From an uncultured Flavobacterium sp. (GTDB taxonomy: Bacteria; Bacteroidota; Bacteroidia; Flavobacteriales; Flavobacteriaceae): DNA of 20,601 nucleotides. A program made the position numbers and the translations under genes. The stretch spans positions 1-20,601 of the forward strand of contig NZ_CAMLIX010000069.1 of the NCBI RefSeq assembly GCF_946479975.1, read 5' to 3'. Below are positions 6,004 to 13,771 of this stretch, piece after piece. Position 1 is the stretch's first letter. Each line of letters opens with the position of its first letter. Under the pieces are notes generated by a model. It was given only the letters and a program-made list of their open reading frames with translations, searched no databases and was not told where the DNA came from.

Positions 6004-7194
6004 TTAAGCAGTCAAAGCTTCTTTGATTCTGCGTAGTGCTTCTTTTAAAATATCATTGCTTGTTGCGTAAGAGAAACGAATACAGTTTGGATTTCCGAAA
6101 GCGTCTCCAGTTACTGTTGCAACGTTTGCCTCAGCTAAAAGATACATAGAAACGTCGTTTGCATCTTTAATTTCTGTTCCTCTTAATGTTTTTCCGAAGA
6201 AAGATGAAACGTCTGGGAATACGTAGAATGCTCCTTCTGGAATGTTGATTTTTACGCCTGGAATTTCTTTTAATAATCCAACTACTAAATCTCTACGTCC
6301 GTGAAAAGCTTGAACCATTTCGTTTAATACGCTTGGATCAGCATCTACAGCCGTGATTGTAGCTCTTTGTGCCACAGAATTTGCACCAGATGTTACTTGT
6401 CCTTGAATTTTTGTACACGCTTTTGCGATAAATTCTGGAGCTCCAATGTAACCAATTCTGTATCCTGTCATTGCGAATGCTTTTGCAACTCCGTTTACAG
6501 TGATTGTTTTTTCTAACATTCCTGGAATAGATCCGATACTGCAGAAAGTTCCTGAGAAATTGATGTGTTCATAAATTTCGTCAGCAACTACATAAATATT
6601 TGGGTGTTTTTCTAAAACTTTAGCCAAAGCCGTCAATTCTTCTCTGCTGTAAACAGATCCTGAAGGATTACATGGAGAAGAGAACCACATCATTTTTGTT
6701 TTTGGTGTAATTGCTGCTTCTAATTGCTCTGGAGTGATTTTGAAATCTGTTTCTACAGAAGTTGGAACTTCTACTGGAACTCCGCCAGAAAGTTTTACGA
6801 TTTCGAAATAAGAAACCCAGTACGGTGCTGGTAAAATTACTTCGTCACCGTCATTTAACATTACTTGAGCAATGTTGTATAATGATTGTTTTGCTCCTGT
6901 AGAAACTACAATTTGAGATGGTTTGTACTCTAAATCATTGTCTCTTTTGAATTTTCTGCAGATCGCTTCTTTTAAATCTTGGTATCCATCAACTGGAGAA
7001 TATGTGCTGTAGTTGTCGTCGATTGCTTTTTTTGCAGCTTCTTTAATAAAGTCTGGTGTATTGAAATCTGGTTCACCTAAACTTAAACTGATAATGTCTT
7101 TTCCTTGTGCTTTTAATTCTCTTGCCAAAGCGGCCATTGCTAATGTTTGTGAAGTCGCAAGGTTGTTGATTCTGTCCGAAAGAATATGGTTCAT
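6004..7194 (-). CDS. Class I pyridoxal-phosphate aminotransferase, aspartate aminotransferase type
   Basis: A 396-aa fold-type I aminotransferase of the bacterial subgroup that includes Thermus and Bacillus AspAT. It exchanges amino groups between aspartate and 2-oxoglutarate in the cytoplasm. Visible residues are the N-terminal SLSLGEPDFNTP, PAPYWVSY (aromatic that stacks on PLP, about 123-129), CNPSG (N176), DEIYE (D205), the PLP lysine K238 in NGVAKAFAMTGYRIGY, and the substrate-binding Arg in CIRFSYA near 373. This subgroup sometimes also accepts prephenate or aromatic substrates, so specificity is not settled. It lies 75 bases downstream of the desaturase gene on the same strand. An 8-bp inverted repeat precedes the ATG and the gene has a clear terminator. 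Confidence 0.92.
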   Translation of the reverse strand: MNHILSDRINNLATSQTLAMAALARELKAQGKDIISLSLGEPDFNTPDFIKEAAKKAIDDNYSTYSPVDGYQDLKEAICRKFKRDNDLEYKPSQIVVSTGAKQSLYNIAQVMLNDGDEVILPAPYWVSYFEIVKLSGGVPVEVPTSVETDFKITPEQLEAAITPKTKMMWFSSPCNPSGSVYSREELTALAKVLEKHPNIYVVADEIYEHINFSGTFCSIGSIPGMLEKTITVNGVAKAFAMTGYRIGYIGAPEFIAKACTKIQGQVTSGANSVAQRATITAVDADPSVLNEMVQAFHGRRDLVVGLLKEIPGVKINIPEGAFYVFPDVSSFFGKTLRGTEIKDANDVSMYLLAEANVATVTGDAFGNPNCIRFSYATSNDILKEALRRIKEALTA

Positions 7195-7210
7195 TATAAA
7201 ATTTTTGATG

Positions 7211-7238
7211 TCCTTAAATTGTTGTGTTGTTTTAAGGA
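7211..7238 (-). promoter_or_regulatory. Inverted repeat just upstream of the aminotransferase start
   Basis: TCCTTAAA (7211-7218) and TTTAAGGA (7231-7238) are perfect 8-bp inverted arms separated by 12 bases, ending 16 bases before the ATG. No T-run follows on the minus strand, so it is a poor terminator for the desaturase gene. It could be an operator or a leader hairpin. Confidence 0.35.
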
Positions 7239-7269
7239 AGGTTAATTATTAATAGATTTTTTTTAGTTT

Positions 7270-8367
7270 TTAAACAGATAATTCTGGTTTCATTCCTAGT
7301 TCACGTAAATGCTTAAAGTGAGCTACAATAGCGCTTCGCATTGTTTTGTATTCATAATAGGGTAAATTACATTCTTTTGCAGTTTCCTTTACGATTTTTG
7401 CAATTTTACCATAATGAATGTGACTAATATTTGGAAAAATATGATGTTCAATTTGGTGGTTTAATCCGCCAGTGTACCAGTTTACGATTGCATTTTTTGG
7501 AGCAAAATTAGTTGTAGTGTACAATTGGTGAATCGCCCAAGTATTGTCCATTTCTCCTAATTCGTTTGGTGTTGGATTTGTTGTATGTTCAACAACGTGA
7601 GCCAATTGGAATACAATACTAAGAATTAATCCTGCAGTGTAATGCATTAAGAAAAAACCTAAAAGTACTTTCCACCAAGTGATTCCTATAATAATTGGTA
7701 AAACGATCCAAATTGAAACATAGATAATTTTAGTGATAATTAAAGTTGTCCAAAGAATTTTCGGGTTTTTTGGTTCTCCATATGAAAGTTGTCTTTTTAA
7801 GTAACTACGCATTTGTTTGAAATCGGTCGTAATTGCCCAGTTGAAAGTCAGTAATCCATATAAGAAAACAGAATAATAATGCTGAAAACGATGAAAACTA
7901 TGCCATTCTGCATGTTCAGTAAAACGAATAATTCTTCCTGCATCAAGATCTTCATCATGTCCCGGAATATTCGTGTAAGTATGGTGCAATACATTATGCT
8001 GTACCTGCCAGTTATAAACATTTCCAGCCAAAACATAAATTGTCCCTCCCATGAACTTGTTGATCCAGGTTTTATTTGAGTAAGACCCATGATTTCCATC
8101 ATGCATTACATTCATTCCAATTCCGGCCATTCCGATTCCCATTACGATAGATAAAAGTAACATTACCCAAAAAGGCATGTTTAATGTAAGAATCAAAAAG
8201 TAAGGCGTAAGGAAAACAGCAAAAAGAATAATGGCCTTTAAATGTAATTTCCAGTTTCCAGTTTTTTGAATGTTATTCTCCTTGAAGTAATTGTTTACTC
8301 GAGAGTTAAGTGTTCTGAAAAATTTCAGATTGTCTTGCCTAGCAAAAATTGGAGCGTTGTTATTCAT
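7270..8367 (-). CDS. Membrane fatty-acid desaturase (acyl-CoA / front-end type)
   Basis: A 365-aa di-iron membrane desaturase that puts a double bond into acyl chains and so adjusts membrane fluidity. All three histidine boxes are present: HDGNH (H89-H93), HNVLHH (H124, H128, H129) and HQIEHH (H304, H308, H309). The Q-x-x-H-H form of the third box is typical of the front-end, linoleoyl-CoA-desaturase-like branch. Unlike many of those, there is no N-terminal cytochrome b5 domain. Two hydrophobic pairs lie at about 43-84 and 205-256. The promoter at 8387-8421 is one of the best in the window and is divergent from rsmG. Position of the double bond and chain substrate cannot be read from sequence. 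Confidence 0.92.
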   Translation of the reverse strand: MNNNAPIFARQDNLKFFRTLNSRVNNYFKENNIQKTGNWKLHLKAIILFAVFLTPYFLILTLNMPFWVMLLLSIVMGIGMAGIGMNVMHDGNHGSYSNKTWINKFMGGTIYVLAGNVYNWQVQHNVLHHTYTNIPGHDEDLDAGRIIRFTEHAEWHSFHRFQHYYSVFLYGLLTFNWAITTDFKQMRSYLKRQLSYGEPKNPKILWTTLIITKIIYVSIWIVLPIIIGITWWKVLLGFFLMHYTAGLILSIVFQLAHVVEHTTNPTPNELGEMDNTWAIHQLYTTTNFAPKNAIVNWYTGGLNHQIEHHIFPNISHIHYGKIAKIVKETAKECNLPYYEYKTMRSAIVAHFKHLRELGMKPELSV

Positions 8368-8386
8368 AATTAATTTAAATAGGTTT

Positions 8387-8421
8387 CAAAGGTAATTATT
8401 ATAAATTTTCAATTTGCAAAA
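8387..8421 (-). promoter_or_regulatory. Desaturase promoter
   Basis: On the minus strand TTTTG (8421-8417) is followed after 22 bases by TACCTTTG (8394-8387), a perfect TAnnTTTG. The start codon is 20 bases further on. Confidence 0.7.
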
Positions 8422-8450
8422 TTGAGTTAAATATTTCAATCTTAAAGTAG

Positions 8451-8458
8451 TACTTTTG
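8451..8458 (+). promoter_or_regulatory. rsmG promoter, -7 box
   Basis: TACTTTTG is a perfect TAnnTTTG, 16 bases before the rsmG ATG. The nearest TTG (8422-8424) is 26 bases upstream, longer than usual, so the -33 box is uncertain. The transcript leader would be very short. Confidence 0.6.
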
Positions 8459-8474
8459 TTAAAAATTTACAGCA

Positions 8475-9104
8475 ATGGATGAGATATTGAAATATTTTCC
8501 TAATTTGAGTGATCTTCAAATCGAACAATTTCAAAAATTAGACTTTTTATACCACGATTGGAATGAAAAAATCAATGTTATTTCTAGAAAAGATATTGAT
8601 TCGTTATACACAAAACATATTTTGCATTCTTTAGGAATTGCAAAAATCATGAAATTCGAGCCAGGAGCAACAGTTTTAGACGTTGGAACTGGAGGTGGTT
8701 TTCCAGGAATTCCGTTAGCGATTCTTTTTCCAGAAACTCGTTTTTATTTGATCGATGTTATTGCAAAAAAAATAAAAGTGGTTCAAGGTGTTGCTGATGC
8801 ATTAGAATTGAAAAACGTAAAAGCAGAACAAAAACGTGCGGAATTGGTAAAAGGAGATTTCGATTTTATCGTTAGCCGCGCTGTAACCAATATGCCTGAT
8901 TTTGTTTCTTGGGTTAATGATAAAATTAAAAAACAGCACAAACACACTTTAAAGAATGGAATCTTATATTTAAAAGGTGGAGATTTGAGCGAAGAATTAA
9001 AAGATTTTCCGAAAGCAACTTTGTATGATTTGGCAGATTATTTTGAAGATGAGTTTTTTGAAACCAAAAAAGTAGTACATCTTCCTTTAAAATTTAAAGT
9101 TTAG
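8475..9104 (+). CDS. rsmG: 16S rRNA (guanine-527-N7)-methyltransferase
   Basis: RsmG (GidB) transfers a methyl group from S-adenosylmethionine to N7 of G527 in 16S rRNA, in the 530 loop of the decoding site; its loss gives low-level streptomycin resistance in several bacteria. The protein is 209 aa, the usual length. The SAM-binding motif is VLDVGTGGGFPGIPLAILFP at about 67-86, the following acidic strand is YLIDVIAKK at about 91-99, and the RsmG signature FIVSRAVTNM lies at about 131-140. The ATG follows a perfect -7 box by 16 bases. It is one of only two plus-strand genes here, divergent from the desaturase and convergent with the unknown gene at 9179-9910, with which it shares a terminator. 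Confidence 0.96.
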   Translation: MDEILKYFPNLSDLQIEQFQKLDFLYHDWNEKINVISRKDIDSLYTKHILHSLGIAKIMKFEPGATVLDVGTGGGFPGIPLAILFPETRFYLIDVIAKKIKVVQGVADALELKNVKAEQKRAELVKGDFDFIVSRAVTNMPDFVSWVNDKIKKQHKHTLKNGILYLKGGDLSEELKDFPKATLYDLADYFEDEFFETKKVVHLPLKFKV

Positions 9105-9120
9105 AATTTATATAAAAACA

Positions 9121-9156
9121 AATAACCCGATCAGATTAACGATCGGGTTATTTTTT
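9121..9156. terminator. Shared bidirectional terminator
   Basis: AATAACCCGATC (9121-9132) and GATCGGGTTATT (9141-9152) form a perfect 12-bp stem with an 8-base loop. Six T follow on plus, for rsmG. On minus the stem ends in TTATTTGTTTTT, so it can also stop the convergent gene. Confidence 0.9.
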
Positions 9157-9178
9157 GAATTAAAAACAAACAACTGAA

Positions 9179-9910
9179 TTAAGATGCTTTTTTAGAAAAA
9201 TTCAAAAAAGCATTTGCTTTAAGATCTAAATTGTCAATAAAATTATGAATTGCATTTTCTGATGCTTCAGGAGAATAAGTAAATGCTTCATCAAAGAAAA
9301 ACTCTCTTGAAATTAAAGGCTCATTTGAAGAATCATAAACAGCCTCATCTGTTTCGTCTAATTCACTATTTCTATACGGATTTGGATGCGTGTGCATTAA
9401 ATCAGAAATAGTTTCGCTGAACCAATTATCAAATTTTTTCTTTTTAGGCGTAATATGTCTAGCTAATAAAACCAATCCAACAAGTTCATTTTGTAAGAAG
9501 TACGATCCTTTTCTATATCGCACATCGATCATTCTTACATTCATTAGTGCAATCCAAAGCGCACCATTTACAGATCCTGTAGCTGAAATTTCCAAGTCTG
9601 TGTCAAATAATAGAGGATTTGTTTGTTCTCTATTGTTTATAGAGCACCATAAGGCTTCGATGCGTTTTTGAGTATCATTTGTAACTTGTGTATAGCCTGT
9701 AAATCTCCAGTAAATCCATTCTAGTAATGCAGCACTTAAGCCAATACACCCTTTATGATTGATCTGCATTAAGGTACTTTCTAAGTTTTCATTTCCTTCA
9801 ACAGGATCTAAGAGTTCATTAATTTTCTTTTTTGTCCATTTAAAGCTAATTGGCGCGCCAATGCTTTTTGATTCCATTATAACGTTAGGTACATTGTTTA
9901 GATTTCTCAT
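9179..9910 (-). CDS. Conserved-looking protein of unknown function
   Basis: A 243-aa soluble protein that I do not recognise. There is no signal peptide and no sure membrane span; a moderately hydrophobic stretch at about 52-70 (KGCIGLSAALLEWIYWRF) and another at about 140-151 look like buried helices. Notable segments are GSVNGALWIALMNVRMIDVRY near 112-132, a run of lysines (PKKKKFDNWF) near 153-163, and an acidic C-terminal third (ELDETDEAVYDSSNEP). Codon use matches its neighbours. A perfect -7 box (TAATTTTG, 9964-9957) and the convergent terminator mark it as a single-gene unit. Context gives no functional hint; rsmG is merely convergent. Confidence 0.7.
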   Translation of the reverse strand: MRNLNNVPNVIMESKSIGAPISFKWTKKKINELLDPVEGNENLESTLMQINHKGCIGLSAALLEWIYWRFTGYTQVTNDTQKRIEALWCSINNREQTNPLLFDTDLEISATGSVNGALWIALMNVRMIDVRYRKGSYFLQNELVGLVLLARHITPKKKKFDNWFSETISDLMHTHPNPYRNSELDETDEAVYDSSNEPLISREFFFDEAFTYSPEASENAIHNFIDNLDLKANAFLNFSKKAS

Positions 9911-9956
9911 TTCTTATATTTTTTAAGATTGGCCATTATTAATTAATTGTTGAGGG

Positions 9957-9964
9957 CAAAATTA
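9957..9964 (-). promoter_or_regulatory. -7 box of the unknown gene
   Basis: TAATTTTG on the minus strand is a perfect TAnnTTTG, 46 bases before the ATG at 9910. The nearest TTG is 26 bases upstream, so the -33 box is uncertain. The remaining gap from 9965 to the pruA terminator is AT-rich and shows nothing else. Confidence 0.45.
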
Positions 9965-10107
9965 TAAGGACACACTTTTTTAGACAGGACCAAAAAGTTT
10001 TTAAAATATCAGAATAAGGTATTTTAATCTTTTAAATCGCTGATTTTTAAATATATAAGAAAAGTATTACAATTTTAATGAGTTATTTTGTAAGAGAAAT
10101 TTAAAGC

Positions 10108-10145
10108 ATAAAAGAAAAAGCCGATTCTTTTTGAGAATCGGCTTT
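10108..10145 (-). terminator. pruA terminator
   Basis: AAAGCCGATTCT (10117-10128) and AGAATCGGCTTT (10134-10145) form a perfect 12-bp stem with a 5-base loop. On minus the stem is followed by TTCTTTTAT. It lies about 46 bases beyond the pruA stop codon. Confidence 0.85.
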
Positions 10146-10191
10146 ATTATAGAGTCAGATTTGCAACTTCAAATCTTAAATTTGAATCAAA

Positions 10192-11817
10192 TTATCCTAA
10201 GAAAGGGTATCTGTAATCTTCTGGAGTTACAAAAGTTTCTTTAATAGTTCTTGGAGATGCCCAACGTAATAAGTTTAATGCAGAACCTGCTTTGTCATTT
10301 GTTCCAGAAGCTCTTGCTCCACCAAATGGTTGCATTCCTACAACTGCTCCTGTTGGTTTATCATTAATATAGAAGTTACCTGCAGCGTTTTGCAATTTAG
10401 TTGTAGCAACTTCAATAGCATAACGATCTTGGCTGAAAACTGCTCCTGTTAAAGCATACTCAGAAGTAGTATCAACCAATTCTAAAGTTTCTTCCCATTT
10501 CGCATCTTCGTAAACATAAATGGTAATTACTGGTCCAAACAACTCAGTTTCCATTGTAGTATATTTTGGATTTGTAGTTACAATAACGGTTGGTTCAATA
10601 AAGTATCCAACAGATTTGTCATAATTTCCTCCAATGATAATTTCTGCGTCAGCATCTTTTTTAGCTTGGTCAATATAACTTGCTAATTTATCAAAAGAAC
10701 CTTCGTGAATAACTGCTGTAATAAAGTTTCCAAAATCTTCTGGAGAACCCATTTTCATCGATTTAACATCTGCAATTAATTGTTCTTTTACAGCCGGCCA
10801 TAAACTTTGCGGAATGTAAGCTCTAGATGCGGCAGAACATTTTTGTCCTTGAAATTCAAATGCTCCACGAGTAATTCCTGTAACCACTTGTTTTACGTTT
10901 GCGCTTGGGTGAGCAATGATAAAATCTTTACCTCCAGTTTCACCAACGATTCTTGGATATGTTTTGTAATTATGAATGTTTGCACCAATTTTAGCCCAAA
11001 TATCTTTAAATACGTGAGTTGATCCTGTAAAGTGAACACCAGCAAAATCACGGCTTGCTAAAACAGTATCTGTAATCATTAAAGCATCTCCAAAAACGAC
11101 ATTGATAACTCCATCAGGAACTCCAGCTTCTTTGAAAACCTCTAAAATAATTTGTGTCGAAAATACTTGGCTGTCACTTGGTTTCCAAACTACAACGTTA
11201 CCCATCATGGCAGCACTTGCAGGAAGGTTGGCAGCGATAGCAGTAAAGTTAAAAGGAGTAATTGCGTAAACAAAACCTTCTAGCGGTCTGTATTCTAAAC
11301 GGTTCCAAACAGTAGAATCTGATTTTGGCTGATCGTTGTAGATTTGAGTCATAAACTCAACATTGTAACGTAAAAAGTCGATTAATTCGCAAGAAGCATC
11401 GATTTCTGCTTGGTGAATATTTTTAGATTGACCAATCATTGTTGCTGCATTGATGCGAGCTCTGTATGGTCCTGCAATAAGTTCTGCAGCTTTTAAGAAA
11501 ATAGCAGCACGTTGTTCCCATGCCATGTTTGCCCATGCTTTTCTTGATTCAAGTGCATTTGCGATTGCTTTTTCAATATGTTGTTTTTCCGCTAAATGGT
11601 ATTTTCCAACGATGTGTTTGTGATCGTGCGGTGCTGTAATGTTTCTTGTGTTTCCAGTTCTGATTTCTTCGCTTCCAATATGTAAAGGAACGTCAATTTG
11701 AGAATTCCACATTGTAGTGTAAGCGGCTTGAACAGCTGCTCTTTCTGGAGAGTTCGGTGCGTAGCTTTTTACCGGCTCGTTTACCGCTTTAGGTACATGA
11801 AAAAATCCTTTAAGCAT
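10192..11817 (-). CDS. pruA: L-glutamate gamma-semialdehyde (1-pyrroline-5-carboxylate) dehydrogenase
   Basis: This enzyme oxidises glutamate gamma-semialdehyde, the open form of pyrroline-5-carboxylate, to glutamate with NAD+, the second step of proline breakdown. It is a 541-aa aldehyde dehydrogenase with the general base E293 (RIVGETGGKDF), the nucleophile C327 (FEFQGQKCSAASRAY), TPFNF at 187-191 and FTGST at 263-267. A single-domain enzyme of this size matches stand-alone P5C dehydrogenases rather than the PutA fusion. The frame has another ATG 14 codons upstream (11859), but the family usually begins near MLKGFFHVPKAVNEP, so 11817 is chosen; 11859 cannot be excluded. A good promoter lies at 11891-11924 and a strong terminator follows. 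No proline dehydrogenase gene is visible nearby. Confidence 0.93.
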   Translation of the reverse strand: MLKGFFHVPKAVNEPVKSYAPNSPERAAVQAAYTTMWNSQIDVPLHIGSEEIRTGNTRNITAPHDHKHIVGKYHLAEKQHIEKAIANALESRKAWANMAWEQRAAIFLKAAELIAGPYRARINAATMIGQSKNIHQAEIDASCELIDFLRYNVEFMTQIYNDQPKSDSTVWNRLEYRPLEGFVYAITPFNFTAIAANLPASAAMMGNVVVWKPSDSQVFSTQIILEVFKEAGVPDGVINVVFGDALMITDTVLASRDFAGVHFTGSTHVFKDIWAKIGANIHNYKTYPRIVGETGGKDFIIAHPSANVKQVVTGITRGAFEFQGQKCSAASRAYIPQSLWPAVKEQLIADVKSMKMGSPEDFGNFITAVIHEGSFDKLASYIDQAKKDADAEIIIGGNYDKSVGYFIEPTVIVTTNPKYTTMETELFGPVITIYVYEDAKWEETLELVDTTSEYALTGAVFSQDRYAIEVATTKLQNAAGNFYINDKPTGAVVGMQPFGGARASGTNDKAGSALNLLRWASPRTIKETFVTPEDYRYPFLG

Positions 11818-11890
11818 GTTATTTAAAATTAGATTATTAGATAATTTACTGTTAGACAATTTGATTTGTTACGAATAATCTAACGCTGCA

Positions 11891-11924
11891 CAAAAGTACA
11901 AAGGATAAATTAATAAATTGACAA
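11891..11924 (-). promoter_or_regulatory. pruA promoter
   Basis: On minus, TTG (11924-11922), 23 bases, then TACTTTTG (11898-11891), a perfect -7 box. This predicts a leader of about 65 bases before the ATG at 11817. Confidence 0.65.
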
Positions 11925-11950
11925 TTTTATGATTAAGATAACGATAAAAG

Positions 11951-11968
11951 AAATAGTTCTAAAACTAG
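11951..11968 (-). terminator. Weak hairpin after apaG
   Basis: TAGTT (11954-11958) and AACTA (11963-11967) make a 5-bp stem followed on minus by TTTCTTTT, four bases after the apaG stop. The stem is short, so it is a marginal terminator at best. Confidence 0.25.
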
Positions 11969-11971
11969 GTC

Positions 11972-12358
11972 TTAATTTAAAGCAAAAGGAGCGCACATTC
12001 TAAAAGTAGGAACAATAACTTTGAATGTTTTTGTAGTAGTAAAATTGATCATATTAAAATGACCTTTCATTGCACCATAAGGAGATGATAACAAACAGCC
12101 TGAACTATACGTGTGATTTTCGCCTGGTTTTAAAACTGGTTTTTTACCAATTACACCTTCGCCGTCTACGACTTCTAAATCGTTTAGAGAATCAAAAATT
12201 TCCCAGTGACGAGAAGTTAACTGTACAGAATCTTTACTGTGATTTTCGATTGTAACTACGTAACTAAAAGCAAAATGAATCTTGTAGTTCTTGAAGTAAG
12301 TGCCTTCAAAACTAGTCAAAACAGATATTTTTATGCCTCGTGTAATCTGAGAAACCAT
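11972..12358 (-). CDS. apaG: ApaG-family protein
   Basis: A 128-aa single-domain protein of the ApaG family, a fibronectin-III-like beta sandwich, usually about 125 aa. Recognisable segments are FAFSYVVTIENHSKDSVQLT (about 29-48), then RHWEIFDSL, the central GEGVIGKKPVLKPGENHTY, and the signature YSSGCLLSSPYGAMKGHFNM (about 84-103). ApaG mutants in enterobacteria show changed Co2+/Mg2+ resistance and Ap4A levels, but the molecular role remains unclear. It lies 79 bases downstream of the T9SS plug gene on the same strand and has its own perfect -7 box, so independent transcription is likely. Confidence 0.93.
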   Translation of the reverse strand: MVSQITRGIKISVLTSFEGTYFKNYKIHFAFSYVVTIENHSKDSVQLTSRHWEIFDSLNDLEVVDGEGVIGKKPVLKPGENHTYSSGCLLSSPYGAMKGHFNMINFTTTKTFKVIVPTFRMCAPFALN

Positions 12359-12391
12359 ACTAACGCAGTATATATGTGTGTGTTATAAAGG

Positions 12392-12399
12392 CAAAGCTA
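12392..12399 (-). promoter_or_regulatory. apaG -7 box
   Basis: TAGCTTTG on minus is a perfect TAnnTTTG, 33 bases before the apaG ATG. A run of nine T lies just upstream. TTC rather than TTG occupies the -33 region. Confidence 0.5.
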
Positions 12400-12437
12400 C
12401 AAAAAAAAATCATTTAATCTAGAACCTTAACATTGTT

Positions 12438-13697
12438 TTAATTGACTATATTGATAGAGTTTGCATTTCCCTTTCCAATAACGCGCTGATAACGATCTGT
12501 TGCTTCTTTATAATACACCAAAATTGTATATTCATTTTCAGTCTGATAGAAGTTGCCGTCAATAGCATTTTCATAATCGATAATGCCTTTTTTGTCTGCA
12601 ACAGTATATTGAAAATTTGTAAAACCTTGTTTGATCATAATGGCTTTTTCAAAAACGCCTTTGTCTGTATTGTAATCCATTTTATATTCTGGAGAAAGGC
12701 TGTAATTATTGAACATTCCGGTAATGTAAATGTCTTTGTTTAATCTAAAAGCTGGTGCAGAAAGTGTGAAATAAACCCATGAATAATCTGCTTCAATATC
12801 ATTGTTGGAAGCATTAATGTTTTTAACAACAAAGTTTCCGTTTACATCTTCATAATTGGTATAAATCTGGTTTCCTCTTGCTTGATTGGTGTATAAAAAG
12901 GCATTATAAATATCACTGTTAGAACCTATTTTGGCAACATTGTTATTGGCCGCGCGAATGTCTTTATTTTCAAAATATAAAAATTCATTACCGCCCCAAA
13001 ACTGAGTTTCTTTATCGTATTTATAAACCAGTTGATTTCCTATCGTATATTGAGGAACAATGTTTTTTATACCCGTATTAAAGTTTCCATTTTGAAGAAG
13101 AAGCACTTTTACATTTTGTAAAGGAGTTTGAAAAACAATATCATTCGACAAAATAGCAAAATCAAGATTTTGTTTGTACTCAATATTGCTAAGGTTTCTG
13201 CTTCTTTTAACCTGAGCTGTTACAGTCGATTGATTTTGGTACAAAATAAATTTCCTAGAAAATACGACCTCACGATCTTCATTAAGAATTCGAAGCATAT
13301 AATTTCCAGAAAGTTTCAATTGAGTTGTAAACTGATTTGGAAAAGAAAGCCTGTAATGCGAATAAACCTGAAGTGTATTAAACGAATTAGAATAATCATT
13401 AATCCTTTGATTGTCTAAACCTCCAATATAATCTGTTTTTGGAATATCAGTTGGTTTCCAATTATAGTCGCAATGAATAACTTCAAAATAATAATTGGCC
13501 TCACTACCAAATAGATCGTCAAACTGAAAAGCAAACGAAGAACCCAATTCGAAAATAGGCACTACATTACTTCCATTTTGAACAAATGAAACGGTTTTAA
13601 TATTGTAAGGAGGTACAACTTCGTTTTGTATTTCTTGTGCGGTTATTGAACCAGCGAAGAAAATAAACAAAAGACTTTTATATAAAAATTTTGACAT
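12438..13697 (-). CDS. Type IX secretion system plug protein (formerly DUF5103)
   Basis: A 419-aa exported protein with an N-terminal signal peptide (MSKFLYKSLLFIFFAGSITA, cut before or after Q21). The start of the mature part matches my recollection of the domain once called DUF5103, now the T9SS plug first domain: PPYNIKTVSF, then FELGSSFAFQFDDL, YYFEVIHCDYNWKPTDIPKT and DYIGGLDNQRINDYSNSFNT. Later segments look like beta sandwich (YMLRILNEDREVVFSRKFILYQ). In F. johnsoniae the Plug protein closes the periplasmic side of the giant SprA translocon pore when no PorV-cargo complex occupies it. Secretion of adhesins and enzymes and gliding depend on this system. No other T9SS gene is in the window. 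A -7-like TATATTTA (13725-13718) is upstream. Confidence 0.85.
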   Translation of the reverse strand: MSKFLYKSLLFIFFAGSITAQEIQNEVVPPYNIKTVSFVQNGSNVVPIFELGSSFAFQFDDLFGSEANYYFEVIHCDYNWKPTDIPKTDYIGGLDNQRINDYSNSFNTLQVYSHYRLSFPNQFTTQLKLSGNYMLRILNEDREVVFSRKFILYQNQSTVTAQVKRSRNLSNIEYKQNLDFAILSNDIVFQTPLQNVKVLLLQNGNFNTGIKNIVPQYTIGNQLVYKYDKETQFWGGNEFLYFENKDIRAANNNVAKIGSNSDIYNAFLYTNQARGNQIYTNYEDVNGNFVVKNINASNNDIEADYSWVYFTLSAPAFRLNKDIYITGMFNNYSLSPEYKMDYNTDKGVFEKAIMIKQGFTNFQYTVADKKGIIDYENAIDGNFYQTENEYTILVYYKEATDRYQRVIGKGNANSINIVN

Positions 13698-13717
13698 CTT
13701 ATTGTATTGTAAGCTTG

Positions 13718-13725
13718 TAAATATA
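13718..13725 (-). promoter_or_regulatory. Possible -7 box of the T9SS plug gene
   Basis: TATATTTA on minus fits TAnnTTTG with one mismatch, 21 bases before the ATG. No TTG is correctly spaced upstream. Confidence 0.35.
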
Positions 13726-13771
13726 ACAATTTTACATAACGAAAAACAGACTCTTTTATTGGTTTAACGTA

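Noticed and set aside
7848..8102. Minus-strand frame of 84 codons, and plus-strand frame 7879-8079
   Set aside because: Both lie wholly within the desaturase gene, which has all three histidine boxes in its own frame.
11818..11859. 14-residue N-terminal extension of PruA
   Set aside because: Residues are Asn/Leu-rich and unlike the family start; kept as an alternative only.
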